Source: an uncultured Bacteroidales bacterium (lineage in GTDB: Bacteria > Bacteroidota > Bacteroidia > Bacteroidales > UBA932). From it: DNA of 8,834 nucleotides. The position numbers and the translations under genes were made by a program. The notes under the pieces were generated by a model. That model saw only the letters and a program-made list of their open reading frames with translations. It searched no databases and had not been told where the DNA came from. Positions within the stretch are counted from its first letter, which is position 1. Every line of letters starts with the position of its first letter. Below are positions 1-6,554 of the stretch, in pieces. The stretch spans positions 1 to 8,834 of the forward strand of contig CAKVBK010000076.1 in the NCBI GenBank assembly GCA_934725285.1. Direction: 5' to 3'.

Positions 1-233
1 CTATTGATTGTCCATCGGAGAGGTTCAAGAAAAGTTCCTCTCCCGGTGAAGTGAAATATTCAAGGGTAATTTTAAGTCGCATAGTGTGTCATTGGCAGCG
101 GAATTAGTCCGCTCGCAAAGTGCAATATTAGCGAAAATATCTGAATTTGAATGCGGTTTCGAGAACAAACAATACAGGAAATTTGTGATTGGCGATTTTA
201 TAGGTTAATTTTGAGAAATAATATTCAGAGACA
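1..233. other. Non-coding leader upstream of the U32 gene
   Basis: I see no convincing gene here on either strand and no tRNA-like fold. Two hairpins are visible. One has a 7-bp stem, 17-23 pairing with 37-43 (GGAGAGG/CCTCTCC), and a 13-nt loop. The other has a 6-bp stem, 97-102 with 108-113 (AGCGGA/TCCGCT), and a 5-nt loop. Neither is followed by a T-run on either strand, so they are poor intrinsic terminators. They could belong to the 3' end of an upstream transcript or to a leader RNA. From about 115 onward the sequence is AT-rich, as expected for a Bacteroidota promoter region. Confidence 0.6.
182..213 (+). promoter_or_regulatory. Bacteroides-type promoter for the U32 gene
   Basis: TTTG at 182-185 matches the -33 element and TAATTTTG at 206-213 matches the -7 consensus TAnnTTTG. 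They are separated by 20 nt, within the spacing usual for the Bacteroidota primary sigma factor. The predicted transcription start is near 217-220, giving a leader of only about 15 nt before the ATG at 234. No Shine-Dalgarno sequence is evident, which is common in this phylum. The match is seen in the sequence; activity is inferred. Confidence 0.65.
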
Positions 234-1502
234 ATGGACAAGAAGGAACTTGAGATAATGGCGCCGGCGGGCAATTTTGAATGTCTGCACGCGGCCATAC
301 AGGGCGGAGCGGACTCCGTCTATTTCGGGGTGGGCAGCCTGAATATGCGCTCACACTCGGCGAACAACTTCACGCCTGACGACCTGCCGAAGATTGTGGA
401 AACATGCCGGGAATATGGAGTCAAGACCTACATGACTCTGAATATAGTCCTTTACGGAGAGGATCTCGCTCCTATGCGGGAGGCTCTGGACGCGGCCAAG
501 GCGGCGGGGGTGAACGCAATCATCGCATCGGACATGGCAGCCATAACCTATTGCCGTCAAATCGGGCTGGAAGTGCACATCTCCACGCAGCTCAACGTGT
601 CGAATGTCGAGGCGCTGAGGTTCTACTCACAGTTCGCGGACGTGATCGTGCTGGCAAGGGAACTTAACCTGCGCCAGGTCAAGGATATCCACGAAGCCAT
701 TGTGCGGGAAGGGATCAAGGGGCCGTCAGGGAATCTGGTGCGGATCGAGATGTTCGCACACGGTGCCCTCTGCATGGCTGTTTCCGGGAAGTGCTACCTC
801 AGCCTCCAGACCTACGGGGCGTCGGCGAACCGGGGAGCATGCTACCAGCTTTGCCGCAGGGGATACGAGGTCACGGATCTTGAGACTGGCACGAAACTGA
901 ACATCGACAACAAGTACATCATGTCGCCCAAGGACCTGTGCACCATCGAGTTCATGGACAAGATCATAGACGCTGGGGTGAAGGTCTTCAAGATCGAGGG
1001 GCGTGCAAGGAGCGCTGAGTATGTCAAAAAGACCGCCGAGTGCTACCGCCGCGCGGCAGACGCCGTCTGCGAGGGACGTTACACGCCTGAACTGGCGGCT
1101 TCGTTGAAGGAGGAACTGTCCGAGGTCTTCAACAGAGGGTTCTGGGACGGTTACTATCAAGGTGCCAAACTCGGAGAATGGAGCGATGTCTATGGCAGCC
1201 ACGCCACCCGAAAGAAAATCTACTGCGGAAAGATCACGAACTGGTTCGACAGAATCTCGGTGGCGGAAGTGCAGGTGGAGTCGGAGACTTTACGCAAAGG
1301 CGATGACATTCTGATCATCGGTGAGACCACCGGGGTCATCGAACAGAATGTAAGCGAGCTCCGTGTTGACCTCAAGCCAACCGAGAAGGCCGCAAAAGGC
1401 ACCCTCTGCTCCATTCCGGTAATATTCCCGACCGACATCCGCACCCCCGGTGGCAAAAAGATCCGCCGAGGTGACAAGGTCTACATCTGGCAGCAGGTCT
1501 GA
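234..1502 (+). CDS. U32-family protein, TrhP/YegQ-like (probable tRNA or rRNA hydroxylation enzyme)
   Basis: This 422-residue protein belongs to the peptidase U32 family. The family signature E-x-F-x2-G-A-L-C-x4-G-K-C-Y-x-S is intact at residues 172-190, after an N-terminal TIM-barrel-like part that opens with EIMAPAG. Cys180, Cys187, Cys203 and Cys236 have nearly the spacing of the four cluster-binding cysteines of E. coli UbiU, so a [4Fe-4S] cluster is likely. Characterised members (TrhP, RlhA, UbiU/UbiV) use prephenate-dependent or oxygen-independent chemistry to hydroxylate tRNA U34, 23S rRNA C2501 or ubiquinone precursors. The older protease label is doubtful for this clade. The length is close to TrhP (about 450 residues) and far below RlhA (about 650), so 5-hydroxyuridine formation at tRNA position 34 is the best guess. 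The gene stands alone with its own promoter, convergent with the minus-strand operon, and ends in TGA. The exact substrate cannot be read from the sequence. Confidence 0.85.
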   Translation: MDKKELEIMAPAGNFECLHAAIQGGADSVYFGVGSLNMRSHSANNFTPDDLPKIVETCREYGVKTYMTLNIVLYGEDLAPMREALDAAKAAGVNAIIASDMAAITYCRQIGLEVHISTQLNVSNVEALRFYSQFADVIVLARELNLRQVKDIHEAIVREGIKGPSGNLVRIEMFAHGALCMAVSGKCYLSLQTYGASANRGACYQLCRRGYEVTDLETGTKLNIDNKYIMSPKDLCTIEFMDKIIDAGVKVFKIEGRARSAEYVKKTAECYRRAADAVCEGRYTPELAASLKEELSEVFNRGFWDGYYQGAKLGEWSDVYGSHATRKKIYCGKITNWFDRISVAEVQVESETLRKGDDILIIGETTGVIEQNVSELRVDLKPTEKAAKGTLCSIPVIFPTDIRTPGGKKIRRGDKVYIWQQV

Positions 1503-1516
1503 GACTCCGTCTCTTT
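1501..1516 (+). terminator. Weak hairpin at the stop codon of the U32 gene
   Basis: GAGAC (1501-1505) pairs with GTCTC (1509-1513) across a 3-nt loop, followed by TTT. The stem starts inside the TGA stop codon. Five base pairs and three T's make a marginal terminator; the stronger structure at 1541-1622 may do this job instead. Confidence 0.2.
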
Positions 1517-1540
1517 AGCTCTCAATAACGATGCAACTTT

Positions 1541-1622
1541 CGGCAACGTTTTTGGTCGAAAATGCTGCCGTGGATTGCCTTTAAACCCTCTACGGCAGCA
1601 TTAAAAGGTTTAAACGTTGCCG
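1541..1622. repeat. Nested perfect inverted repeat (82 bp)
   Basis: The outer arms are 1541-1551 (CGGCAACGTTT) and 1612-1622 (AAACGTTGCCG), an 11-bp perfect match. The inner arms are 1561-1571 (AATGCTGCCGT) and 1592-1602 (ACGGCAGCATT), also 11 bp and perfect. On the plus-strand RNA the inner stem extends inward by a G-U and two Watson-Crick pairs to 1574/1589, leaving a 14-nt loop. The two stems are separated by a symmetrical 9 + 9 nt internal loop (1552-1560 and 1603-1611). The whole can form a two-stem stacked hairpin in RNA from either strand, or a cruciform in DNA. Its place between convergent genes fits a shared transcription terminator, but the T-runs are poor. Confidence 0.8.
1559..1602 (-). 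terminator. Possible intrinsic terminator of the minus-strand operon
   Basis: Read on the minus strand, the inner stem of the nested repeat (11 bp, 1602-1592 with 1571-1561) is followed by T's at 1560 and 1559. With the end of the stem this makes a run of four. It lies about 230 nt beyond the trmB stop codon. It is the best hairpin-plus-T candidate found downstream of trmB, but the T-run is short and partly within the stem. Confidence 0.3.
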
Positions 1623-1833
1623 TAGGTGGTCAAGTAGCACTCTTCAGTGACATTAAAAGGATACGAAACTATGCACTTCAGGTTTGTGCTTAAATATATG
1701 CGTCTTTAAATTGCCTTATTATGGCCAGCAAGCCTAAAATGCATAAGTCCGAAAGGATAAAATGCGCTTGTTCAGTGCAACGGTGCCATGACATGACGTC
1801 ACTTCGGCAAGCTCAGAGACCGGAGGAGTGGCA

Positions 1834-2670
1834 TTAGCGCTGTTTCTCCGGCTGATGGGTGAAGTGGCGGGGGCCTTCGACGGAGCGCCAGTAGTCTGAA
1901 TCGAACTCCGGGTAGATGTACGGGCCGTCGTGGTCGATGATGAAACTCAGGTAGGTGATCTTGTAGCCTTGGGCTGTGAACATCCTCTCGTAGAAAGTCT
2001 GGACCTCGAACAGAGCATCGATGGCGGACTCACCGGCAACCGACCTCAAAGCGCAATCTGAGAGATCCTGTCGGCCGGTTCCGTAAAGGTCATTTGTACT
2101 GGCCAGAATCCTTAACCCGTTCTGCCCGGCCACCGCGCGGGAATATTCATAAAGAAAGCGGCTGTCAGTCTTTAGGTGGACTATCCCCTTTTTTTTCAAG
2201 AACTTGCGGTAGCGCTCCAGGAAAAGCGGACTGGTGAGGCGGCAGTTCTCGCTCTTCATCTGGGGATCGGAGAATGTCAGCCATATCTCGGAAACCTCCC
2301 CGGGAGCGAAGAAAGCCTCGATAAACTCTATTCTGGTGCGCAGGAAAGCCACATTCGGAAGATTGTTCTCCGTGGCGAACTTGGCGCCTTTCCAAAGTCG
2401 GGCTCCTTTGATGTCCACACCTATGTAGTTGAGTGAAGGCTCCCTGCGGGACAGATCAATCGTATACTCCCCTTTTCCGCAACCGAGTTCCAGCACGATC
2501 GGTTGGTCTGCCTTGAACATTTTCTCATTCCAATGACCTTTGATTGGATGCTCCTTGAGTTTCAAGCTGTCACCGACTTCGGACTTGTCAAGCACCGACG
2601 CGACCTCCGGCTGGAGAAGGCAGGAGAAAGTCTCGTTCTCCGCGAATTTTCTAAGTTTATCGTGTCCCAT
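1834..2670 (-). CDS. trmB: tRNA (guanine-46-N7)-methyltransferase TrmB
   Basis: TrmB uses S-adenosylmethionine to methylate N7 of G46 in the variable loop of tRNAs. This 278-residue protein shows the SAM-binding motif I (VLELGCGKGEY, residues 59-69), then IGVDIKGARLWKGAK (83-97). It also has the Bacteroidales-type catalytic block TFSDPQMK (132-139) and HLKTDSRF (165-172). The start at 2670 (MGHDKLRKFAE) is chosen because homologues begin with this M-G-x-x-K-L block. An upstream ATG at 2721 would add 17 unrelated residues inside gldH. The gene overlaps the end of gldH by 14 bp, so it is probably translated by coupling, and it is the last gene of the operon. Eight consecutive A's on the coding strand (2196-2189) encode part of KKKG near residue 160 and are a possible slippage site. 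Confidence 0.93.
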   Translation of the reverse strand: MGHDKLRKFAENETFSCLLQPEVASVLDKSEVGDSLKLKEHPIKGHWNEKMFKADQPIVLELGCGKGEYTIDLSRREPSLNYIGVDIKGARLWKGAKFATENNLPNVAFLRTRIEFIEAFFAPGEVSEIWLTFSDPQMKSENCRLTSPLFLERYRKFLKKKGIVHLKTDSRFLYEYSRAVAGQNGLRILASTNDLYGTGRQDLSDCALRSVAGESAIDALFEVQTFYERMFTAQGYKITYLSFIIDHDGPYIYPEFDSDYWRSVEGPRHFTHQPEKQR

Positions 2671-3115
2671 TTTCCATTCTTGTGAAGATAACGCCCAATC
2701 CACGGATTGCCTCCGAATCATTCAGCACCCTGGCCTTCAGCCTCCATATCCCGTGCTCCGGAAGACTCAGCCGTTCACAATACCCGCTTATGAAGTCTCT
2801 GGAATAATAGGAAGAATCCACCGGCTGGGCCACACGGATGAATGTGGTGTCCGACAAAATGACTGAGTCAGACGGGGATATCCATCTCAAATCAAGCGAT
2901 ATGCTGTCCGCAGGGAACGTCCCGAACGCCGGGCGCTGCAACCTCGTGTAGAAATCCAGACCATAGGAAGCGGTCGAATCCGACAGATCAAGATTGAATA
3001 TGTAGGTGTCACCATACTCGGCCTTCTCCCTGACAACAAACGGCTCGTAGGAAGAAGGACGCGAGCACGACACTACGGCCATCAACAGAGCAAATGCCGG
3101 GATAACTTTATTCAT
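2657..3115 (-). CDS. gldH: Gliding-motility-type lipoprotein GldH
   Basis: This is a 152-residue lipoprotein. It has a signal peptide of about 16 residues and a lipobox ending at Cys17 (AVVSC), so it should be lipid-anchored in the cell envelope. The remainder looks beta-rich and matches the GldH lipoprotein family from memory of family members (SYEPFVVREKAEYGDTYIF near residues 21-39, and a C-terminal HGIWRLKARVL segment). In Flavobacterium johnsoniae GldH is needed for gliding, but the gene also occurs in non-gliding Bacteroidales, where its role is unknown. Being next to ricT supports the family call, since that order recurs in the phylum. The start at 3115 overlaps the end of ricT by 8 bp; a longer reading frame to 3400 is only the shadow of the ricT tail. 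No other gld, spr or por gene is in the window. Confidence 0.82.
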   Translation of the reverse strand: MNKVIPAFALLMAVVSCSRPSSYEPFVVREKAEYGDTYIFNLDLSDSTASYGLDFYTRLQRPAFGTFPADSISLDLRWISPSDSVILSDTTFIRVAQPVDSSYYSRDFISGYCERLSLPEHGIWRLKARVLNDSEAIRGLGVIFTRMENGTR

Positions 3116-4439
3116 CAGTCTTCTGAGGCTTCTGATCAGGTTTTCTGTCCGGACGCGGGCGTTGCTGCTGCGGTCTGCCGTTCCAGTTCCTGCGCTGGCC
3201 ACCGTTGCGGCGGTTGTTCCCGCCTTCAGGCCTTGGTTTGGAAGAAGCGTCACCACCCTCGGCCGACGCCGACTGCAAGGCATTCTGATCAGCATCAGGC
3301 TTGACCCTGTTCTTGTTACGGTTCTTGTTTTTGTTTTTCCTCGGCTTGTCGAACCTCGTGATGCTGTCGTCACCCACAGCAGAGACAAACTGAGGGCCAA
3401 CCGGTTCCGGTTCTGTCTTCAAAGACTCAGGTTTCTGTCCGTTGCGGTTCATCATAATGATCTGGCGGACCTCCGCCGCGGAAATCGGGAACAGGTTGGA
3501 CAATGACCCTTTCTCATAGGAGAAGTACATCACCTCCTGAAGGATGTCTGTCTTGACCAGATAGGCCAAACCATCCTGGAACTCAAGAGGCTCGGAGACC
3601 TTGGGGATACGTGACTGCGCATCAAGATAATTGGCCACCTCATAGTTCAGACAGCATTTCAGCTTGCCGCACTGTCCTGCAAGTTTCTGCGGGTTCAATG
3701 ACAGATCCTGAGTGCGGGCCGCCGAGGTGGAGATAGATTGGAAATTCGTGATGAAATTGGCGCAGCAAAGCTCACGTCCGCAGATTCCCAAGCCTCCGAT
3801 CAGTCCTGCCTCCTGACGGGCTCCTATCTGTTTCATCTCGATTCTGATACGGAACTCCTCAGCATAGACCTTGATCAGTTGGCGGAAATCCACACGGCCA
3901 TCCGCTATGTAGTAGAAAATGGCCTTGGTGCCATCACCCTGAAACTCCACATCACCGATCTTCATGTCCAGTCCAAGCTCGGCCGCGATCCTGCGCGCCT
4001 GGATCATGGTGTCCTGCTCGCGGGCGATCGCCTCCTGCCATTTGGCTATGTCGAAAGGCTTTGCCCTACGATAGATTTTTTTCAGCGGAACTGTCTCCGG
4101 ATCAATGCCCTTGCACTTCATCTGGCGACCTACGACAGGCCCCTCCAACGTGACAATTCCAAGGTCATGGCCGTTTGTCGCCTCAACAATCACAAGGTCA
4201 CCCGCCTTTATCCCTTGACCGGAAGCGTTTATGTAAATTCCCTTCCTTGTGTTCTTGAAACGGACCTCAAAAAGATCCTTGTACTGCTCCTGACGGATCC
4301 CGTGAAGCCAGTCGTAATCCTTAAGCTTACAGCAGCCCTGGCGATAATTGCAATCATATTCACCTGTCTCCTGATCCTGGGAGATCGTGCAACCACGGTT
4401 GCAGTCGAACTTTATTGTCTCGTTGTCAATGTTATCCAT
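3108..4439 (-). CDS. ricT: PSP1-domain protein RicT (YaaT-like), with cysteine-rich N-terminus and basic tail
   Basis: The protein has 443 residues against about 275 for B. subtilis RicT (YaaT). The PSP1 core runs from about residue 55 to 275. It includes FQGDGTKAIFYYIADGRVDF (166-185) and the cysteine motifs ICGRELCC (219-226) and QCGKLKCC (256-263), the Fe-S-binding region of the Ric family. In B. subtilis RicT acts with RicA and RicF in RNA maturation and developmental control; neither partner is visible here. Two extensions stand out. The N-terminus carries Cys13, Cys17, Cys30, Cys36 and Cys37, and the C-terminal tail (about 365-443) is dominated by Lys, Arg, Asn, Gln and Pro and is probably disordered and nucleic-acid-binding. 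It follows holB by 19 nt and overlaps gldH by 8 bp, consistent with co-expression. Cluster binding and an RNA role are inferred from the family. Confidence 0.88.
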   Translation of the reverse strand: MDNIDNETIKFDCNRGCTISQDQETGEYDCNYRQGCCKLKDYDWLHGIRQEQYKDLFEVRFKNTRKGIYINASGQGIKAGDLVIVEATNGHDLGIVTLEGPVVGRQMKCKGIDPETVPLKKIYRRAKPFDIAKWQEAIAREQDTMIQARRIAAELGLDMKIGDVEFQGDGTKAIFYYIADGRVDFRQLIKVYAEEFRIRIEMKQIGARQEAGLIGGLGICGRELCCANFITNFQSISTSAARTQDLSLNPQKLAGQCGKLKCCLNYEVANYLDAQSRIPKVSEPLEFQDGLAYLVKTDILQEVMYFSYEKGSLSNLFPISAAEVRQIIMMNRNGQKPESLKTEPEPVGPQFVSAVGDDSITRFDKPRKNKNKNRNKNRVKPDADQNALQSASAEGGDASSKPRPEGGNNRRNGGQRRNWNGRPQQQRPRPDRKPDQKPQKTDE

Positions 4440-4458
4440 ATCTATTCATGATTACGTG

Positions 4459-5553
4459 TCAAAAACTCAAATACAGCCGCCCCACCAAGTCACAGAACAA
4501 TATCTTTTGGTTCACATTCCTGTCTATCAGCATCTGCGCCCTGTCAAGGCATGTAACAGCCATTCTTGGAAAACTCTTCCTGCAACGAGAGGCCAGGCCA
4601 ACGAAAAAATCCTTTTCCTCGGCAGCCACTCCCGAAATCTGCGGAAGATTCTGCTGAATAAGAAAGACCTTACGGAGACTTTCCCCCGCAAATTTACAAA
4701 AAGCTTTCTGACTCTCGCGCGATGGCAACGCGGCGATGGCGTCACCCCAGCCGAGCGCGACGCAGAGATCCTTTGAAGCCAACGCGCCGGTCAATCCTTT
4801 GAATATCTCCATCTGCCTGAGATAATCCTCCTTGCCGGAAAGGTGGCTCAGCGCCACTCCAACACTTCCTCCTGCGACCAAAGCGGCCGCGGCAGCCTCA
4901 TCCTCAGTCTTCCCGAACACCGACACCAGAACATCCACAATCTCTTTACGTGAATATGGCAGCACCCTTATCATCTGGCATCTTGACGAGATTGTCTGCA
5001 TCACTTTCTCCGGAGCGTGCGTGATCATAATGAACAAAGTCTTTTCCGGAGGTTCCTCAATAGCCTTGAGAAGTCTGTTCGCTGACGCGGCGTTCATTTT
5101 CTCCGGGAGATAGACCACCACGGCCTTCCAGCCTCCTTCGATAGATGTAAGCCACACAGTCTCAAGAATTTCCTTCGCCTCGGCATTGTTGATTCCAGCC
5201 TGTTTTCCCTCTATTCCGAAAGCCGCGCTAACCTCAGACTCAAGGGCATAAGGGTTGGATGTCATCAAGGAACGCCAATATTCAAGAAACAACTCAGCCC
5301 TGAGGTTCTCCACCTTCTCGTTGACCTTGGATCCGTTCGCCACCGGAAAAACGTAGTGCACGTCCGGATGTATGAGATTGGAAACCTTATGTTCATCACC
5401 CAAGACATGACTCAAAAACGCCAGCGCAAGAGCCATCGCCCCGCAGCCATCGTTCTCGTAGAGCATCATGGCATGAGGGATACGACCGTTTTCGGCCATC
5501 CCCCTCAACGCCTTGACAGCATCGTGGTTTCCTATGATTCCATCCAGATTCAT
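4459..5553 (-). CDS. holB: DNA polymerase III clamp-loader subunit delta'
   Basis: This 364-residue protein is a member of the clamp-loader AAA+ family and should help load the sliding clamp during replication. Visible motifs are RIPHAMMLYEN (24-34), the degenerate P-loop DGCGAMALA (35-43), HPDVHYVFPV (62-71), the Walker-B-like VVVYLPEKMN (145-154), NRLLKAIEEPPEKT (159-172) and the Ser-Arg-Cys motif at 190-192. The P-loop has Ala where Lys would be, in line with delta' not being an ATPase. The cysteine zinc module normally found between the P-loop and the HPD motif is missing. The start is the ATG at 5553, which forms an ATGA overlap with the stop codon of the polyprenyl synthase gene; a TTG four codons upstream is less likely. 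DnaX-type identity is excluded by the missing Walker A lysine and by the protein's short length. Confidence 0.9.
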   Translation of the reverse strand: MNLDGIIGNHDAVKALRGMAENGRIPHAMMLYENDGCGAMALALAFLSHVLGDEHKVSNLIHPDVHYVFPVANGSKVNEKVENLRAELFLEYWRSLMTSNPYALESEVSAAFGIEGKQAGINNAEAKEILETVWLTSIEGGWKAVVVYLPEKMNAASANRLLKAIEEPPEKTLFIMITHAPEKVMQTISSRCQMIRVLPYSRKEIVDVLVSVFGKTEDEAAAAALVAGGSVGVALSHLSGKEDYLRQMEIFKGLTGALASKDLCVALGWGDAIAALPSRESQKAFCKFAGESLRKVFLIQQNLPQISGVAAEEKDFFVGLASRCRKSFPRMAVTCLDRAQMLIDRNVNQKILFCDLVGRLYLSF

Positions 5554-6533
5554 TTGTCTCTGCAAGCTGTAAATCCGGCTATCTTCGCAAGATAATCCTT
5601 TTCCTTCGAATCCGGAAGCACAGCAAGTGAACCGACAGCCTCAGAAACATATTCATCAAGCTTTGAGACAGCATATTCAATGCCCTTGCCTTCCCGGACG
5701 AAAGCGACTACCTCCTCTTTATACTCAGGATGTTCCTGAATATTCATGACCATATTCCTGATTCGCGACGCGCTCTCGTCCGACGCTGACTTCAAAGCGC
5801 CCAGCAGAGGCAAGGTGATCTTCTGTTCTTCAAGGTCGATCCCTACAGGCTTACCGATCTTCTTTCCTCCCGTATAATCGAATATGTCGTCCTTGATCTG
5901 GAAAGCGATCCCCAAGGAGACCGCATAGTTCCGCACCGCATCCACCCACGCATCCGGAGCGTTCACCGAGATGGCCGCCGAGACGCATGTCGACTCGAAC
6001 AAAGATGCTGTCTTGCTGTAGATTATGCGGAAATAATCATCCTCTACGGTGTCTCCGCTCGAAGCCTTCTGAAGCTGCAGCATCTCTCCCTCCGCAAGGC
6101 TGCTGAGCGTTTTCGAGAATATTCTGATGACCTCGTTGCCGTGGACAGAAGAGGCAAGGATGTTCTCCATCGCCTTGACAAGCCAGAAATCTCCCAGAAG
6201 CACCGAGGCCGGGCCGCCTAAAATCGCCATCACGGTCGGAACTCCCCGCCTTTCGGAACTGCTGTCAGCGACATCGTCATGAAGCAATGTGGCGTTATGC
6301 AGAAGCTCTGAGGCGGCAGCGTATCGGACACTGTCCTCATTGGCCTTGCCGGCGCCACAGGCACGTGCCACCAACAGCGACACTATCGGACGCAGCTGCT
6401 TTCCGCCATGCTCAAGGATAGCCTCGTTCGTCATGTTCAGGAGGTCGATATCACTCCTCAGGGAGGAGCGTATCAGTCCGTCCGTATTCTCCCAGTCCTT
6501 TCCAAGGAATTGTTTTATCTCGTCAAGAGTCAT
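5550..6533 (-). CDS. Trans-polyprenyl diphosphate synthase (long-chain, IspB-like)
   Basis: This 327-residue enzyme should condense isopentenyl diphosphate units onto an allylic primer. It shows GGKQLRP (43-49, substrate phosphate binding), the first aspartate-rich motif DDVAD (86-90) followed by RRG (95-97), and the second motif DDIFD (215-219), all intact. The residue five places before the first motif is a small Ala81, inside HNATLLHDD. That pattern is typical of long-chain synthases (octaprenyl type) rather than farnesyl synthases, which carry an aromatic residue there. In Bacteroidota the likely product is the menaquinone side chain. The start at 6533 lies 15 nt after the LOG-family gene. 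Its stop codon overlaps the holB ATG by 4 bp, suggesting translational coupling. Chain length is inferred and not certain. Confidence 0.9.
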   Translation of the reverse strand: MTLDEIKQFLGKDWENTDGLIRSSLRSDIDLLNMTNEAILEHGGKQLRPIVSLLVARACGAGKANEDSVRYAAASELLHNATLLHDDVADSSSERRGVPTVMAILGGPASVLLGDFWLVKAMENILASSVHGNEVIRIFSKTLSSLAEGEMLQLQKASSGDTVEDDYFRIIYSKTASLFESTCVSAAISVNAPDAWVDAVRNYAVSLGIAFQIKDDIFDYTGGKKIGKPVGIDLEEQKITLPLLGALKSASDESASRIRNMVMNIQEHPEYKEEVVAFVREGKGIEYAVSKLDEYVSEAVGSLAVLPDSKEKDYLAKIAGFTACRDK

Positions 6534-6554
6534 CAGTCTTTCAGTTTATCAGTC
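6531..6554 (-). repeat. 8-bp-period micro-repeat joining a stop codon to a start codon
   Basis: On the minus strand ACTGA occurs three times at exact 8-nt spacing (plus-strand TCAGT at 6533-6537, 6541-6545 and 6549-6553). The first copy contains the TGA stop codon of the LOG gene and the last runs into the ATG of the polyprenyl synthase gene. It is short enough to be chance, but gain or loss of a unit would change the intercistronic spacing. Confidence 0.5.

Larger units (their letters stand above)
1503..1833. other. Convergent intergenic region with inverted and direct repeats, no gene seen
   Basis: This 331-bp stretch lies between the 3' ends of the U32 gene (plus) and trmB (minus). I see no credible coding region or tRNA fold. 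It contains the nested inverted repeat at 1541-1622 and the 10-bp direct repeat CATTAAAAGG at 1599-1608 and 1651-1660. The motif AAAGGATA occurs at 1656-1663 and 1752-1759, AAAATGC at 1736-1742 and 1759-1765, and the 8-bp palindrome TGACGTCA at 1794-1801. It is visibly more AT-rich than the flanking genes. The length and repeat content exceed what a simple bidirectional terminator needs, so it may be a degenerate small repeat element. That is inference. Confidence 0.55.

Noticed and set aside
1..233. tRNA or small coding gene in the left leader
   Set aside because: A GGTTCAA string resembles a T-loop, but no cloverleaf arms can be drawn around it, and no open frame with plausible composition is present.
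1820..1851. CCGGAG/CTCCGG hairpin at the trmB stop as a terminator
   Set aside because: It overlaps the stop codon, has a long loop of about 20 nt and is not followed by T's on the minus strand.
2671..2721. Longer N-terminus for TrmB
   Set aside because: The extra 17 residues fall inside gldH and do not resemble TrmB; homologues begin at the MGHDKL-like block.
3116..3400. Longer N-terminus for GldH
   Set aside because: The 95 extra residues are the out-of-frame shadow of the ricT tail, and the signal peptide with lipobox begins at 3115.
3738..4451. 237-codon open frame on the plus strand
   Set aside because: It is antisense to ricT, whose motifs are unmistakable. Its translation shows no recognisable domain, and it has no promoter or leader of its own.
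5554..5565. TTG start for holB four codons upstream
   Set aside because: The ATG at 5553 gives the ATGA overlap with the preceding stop codon and matches the usual start of the family.
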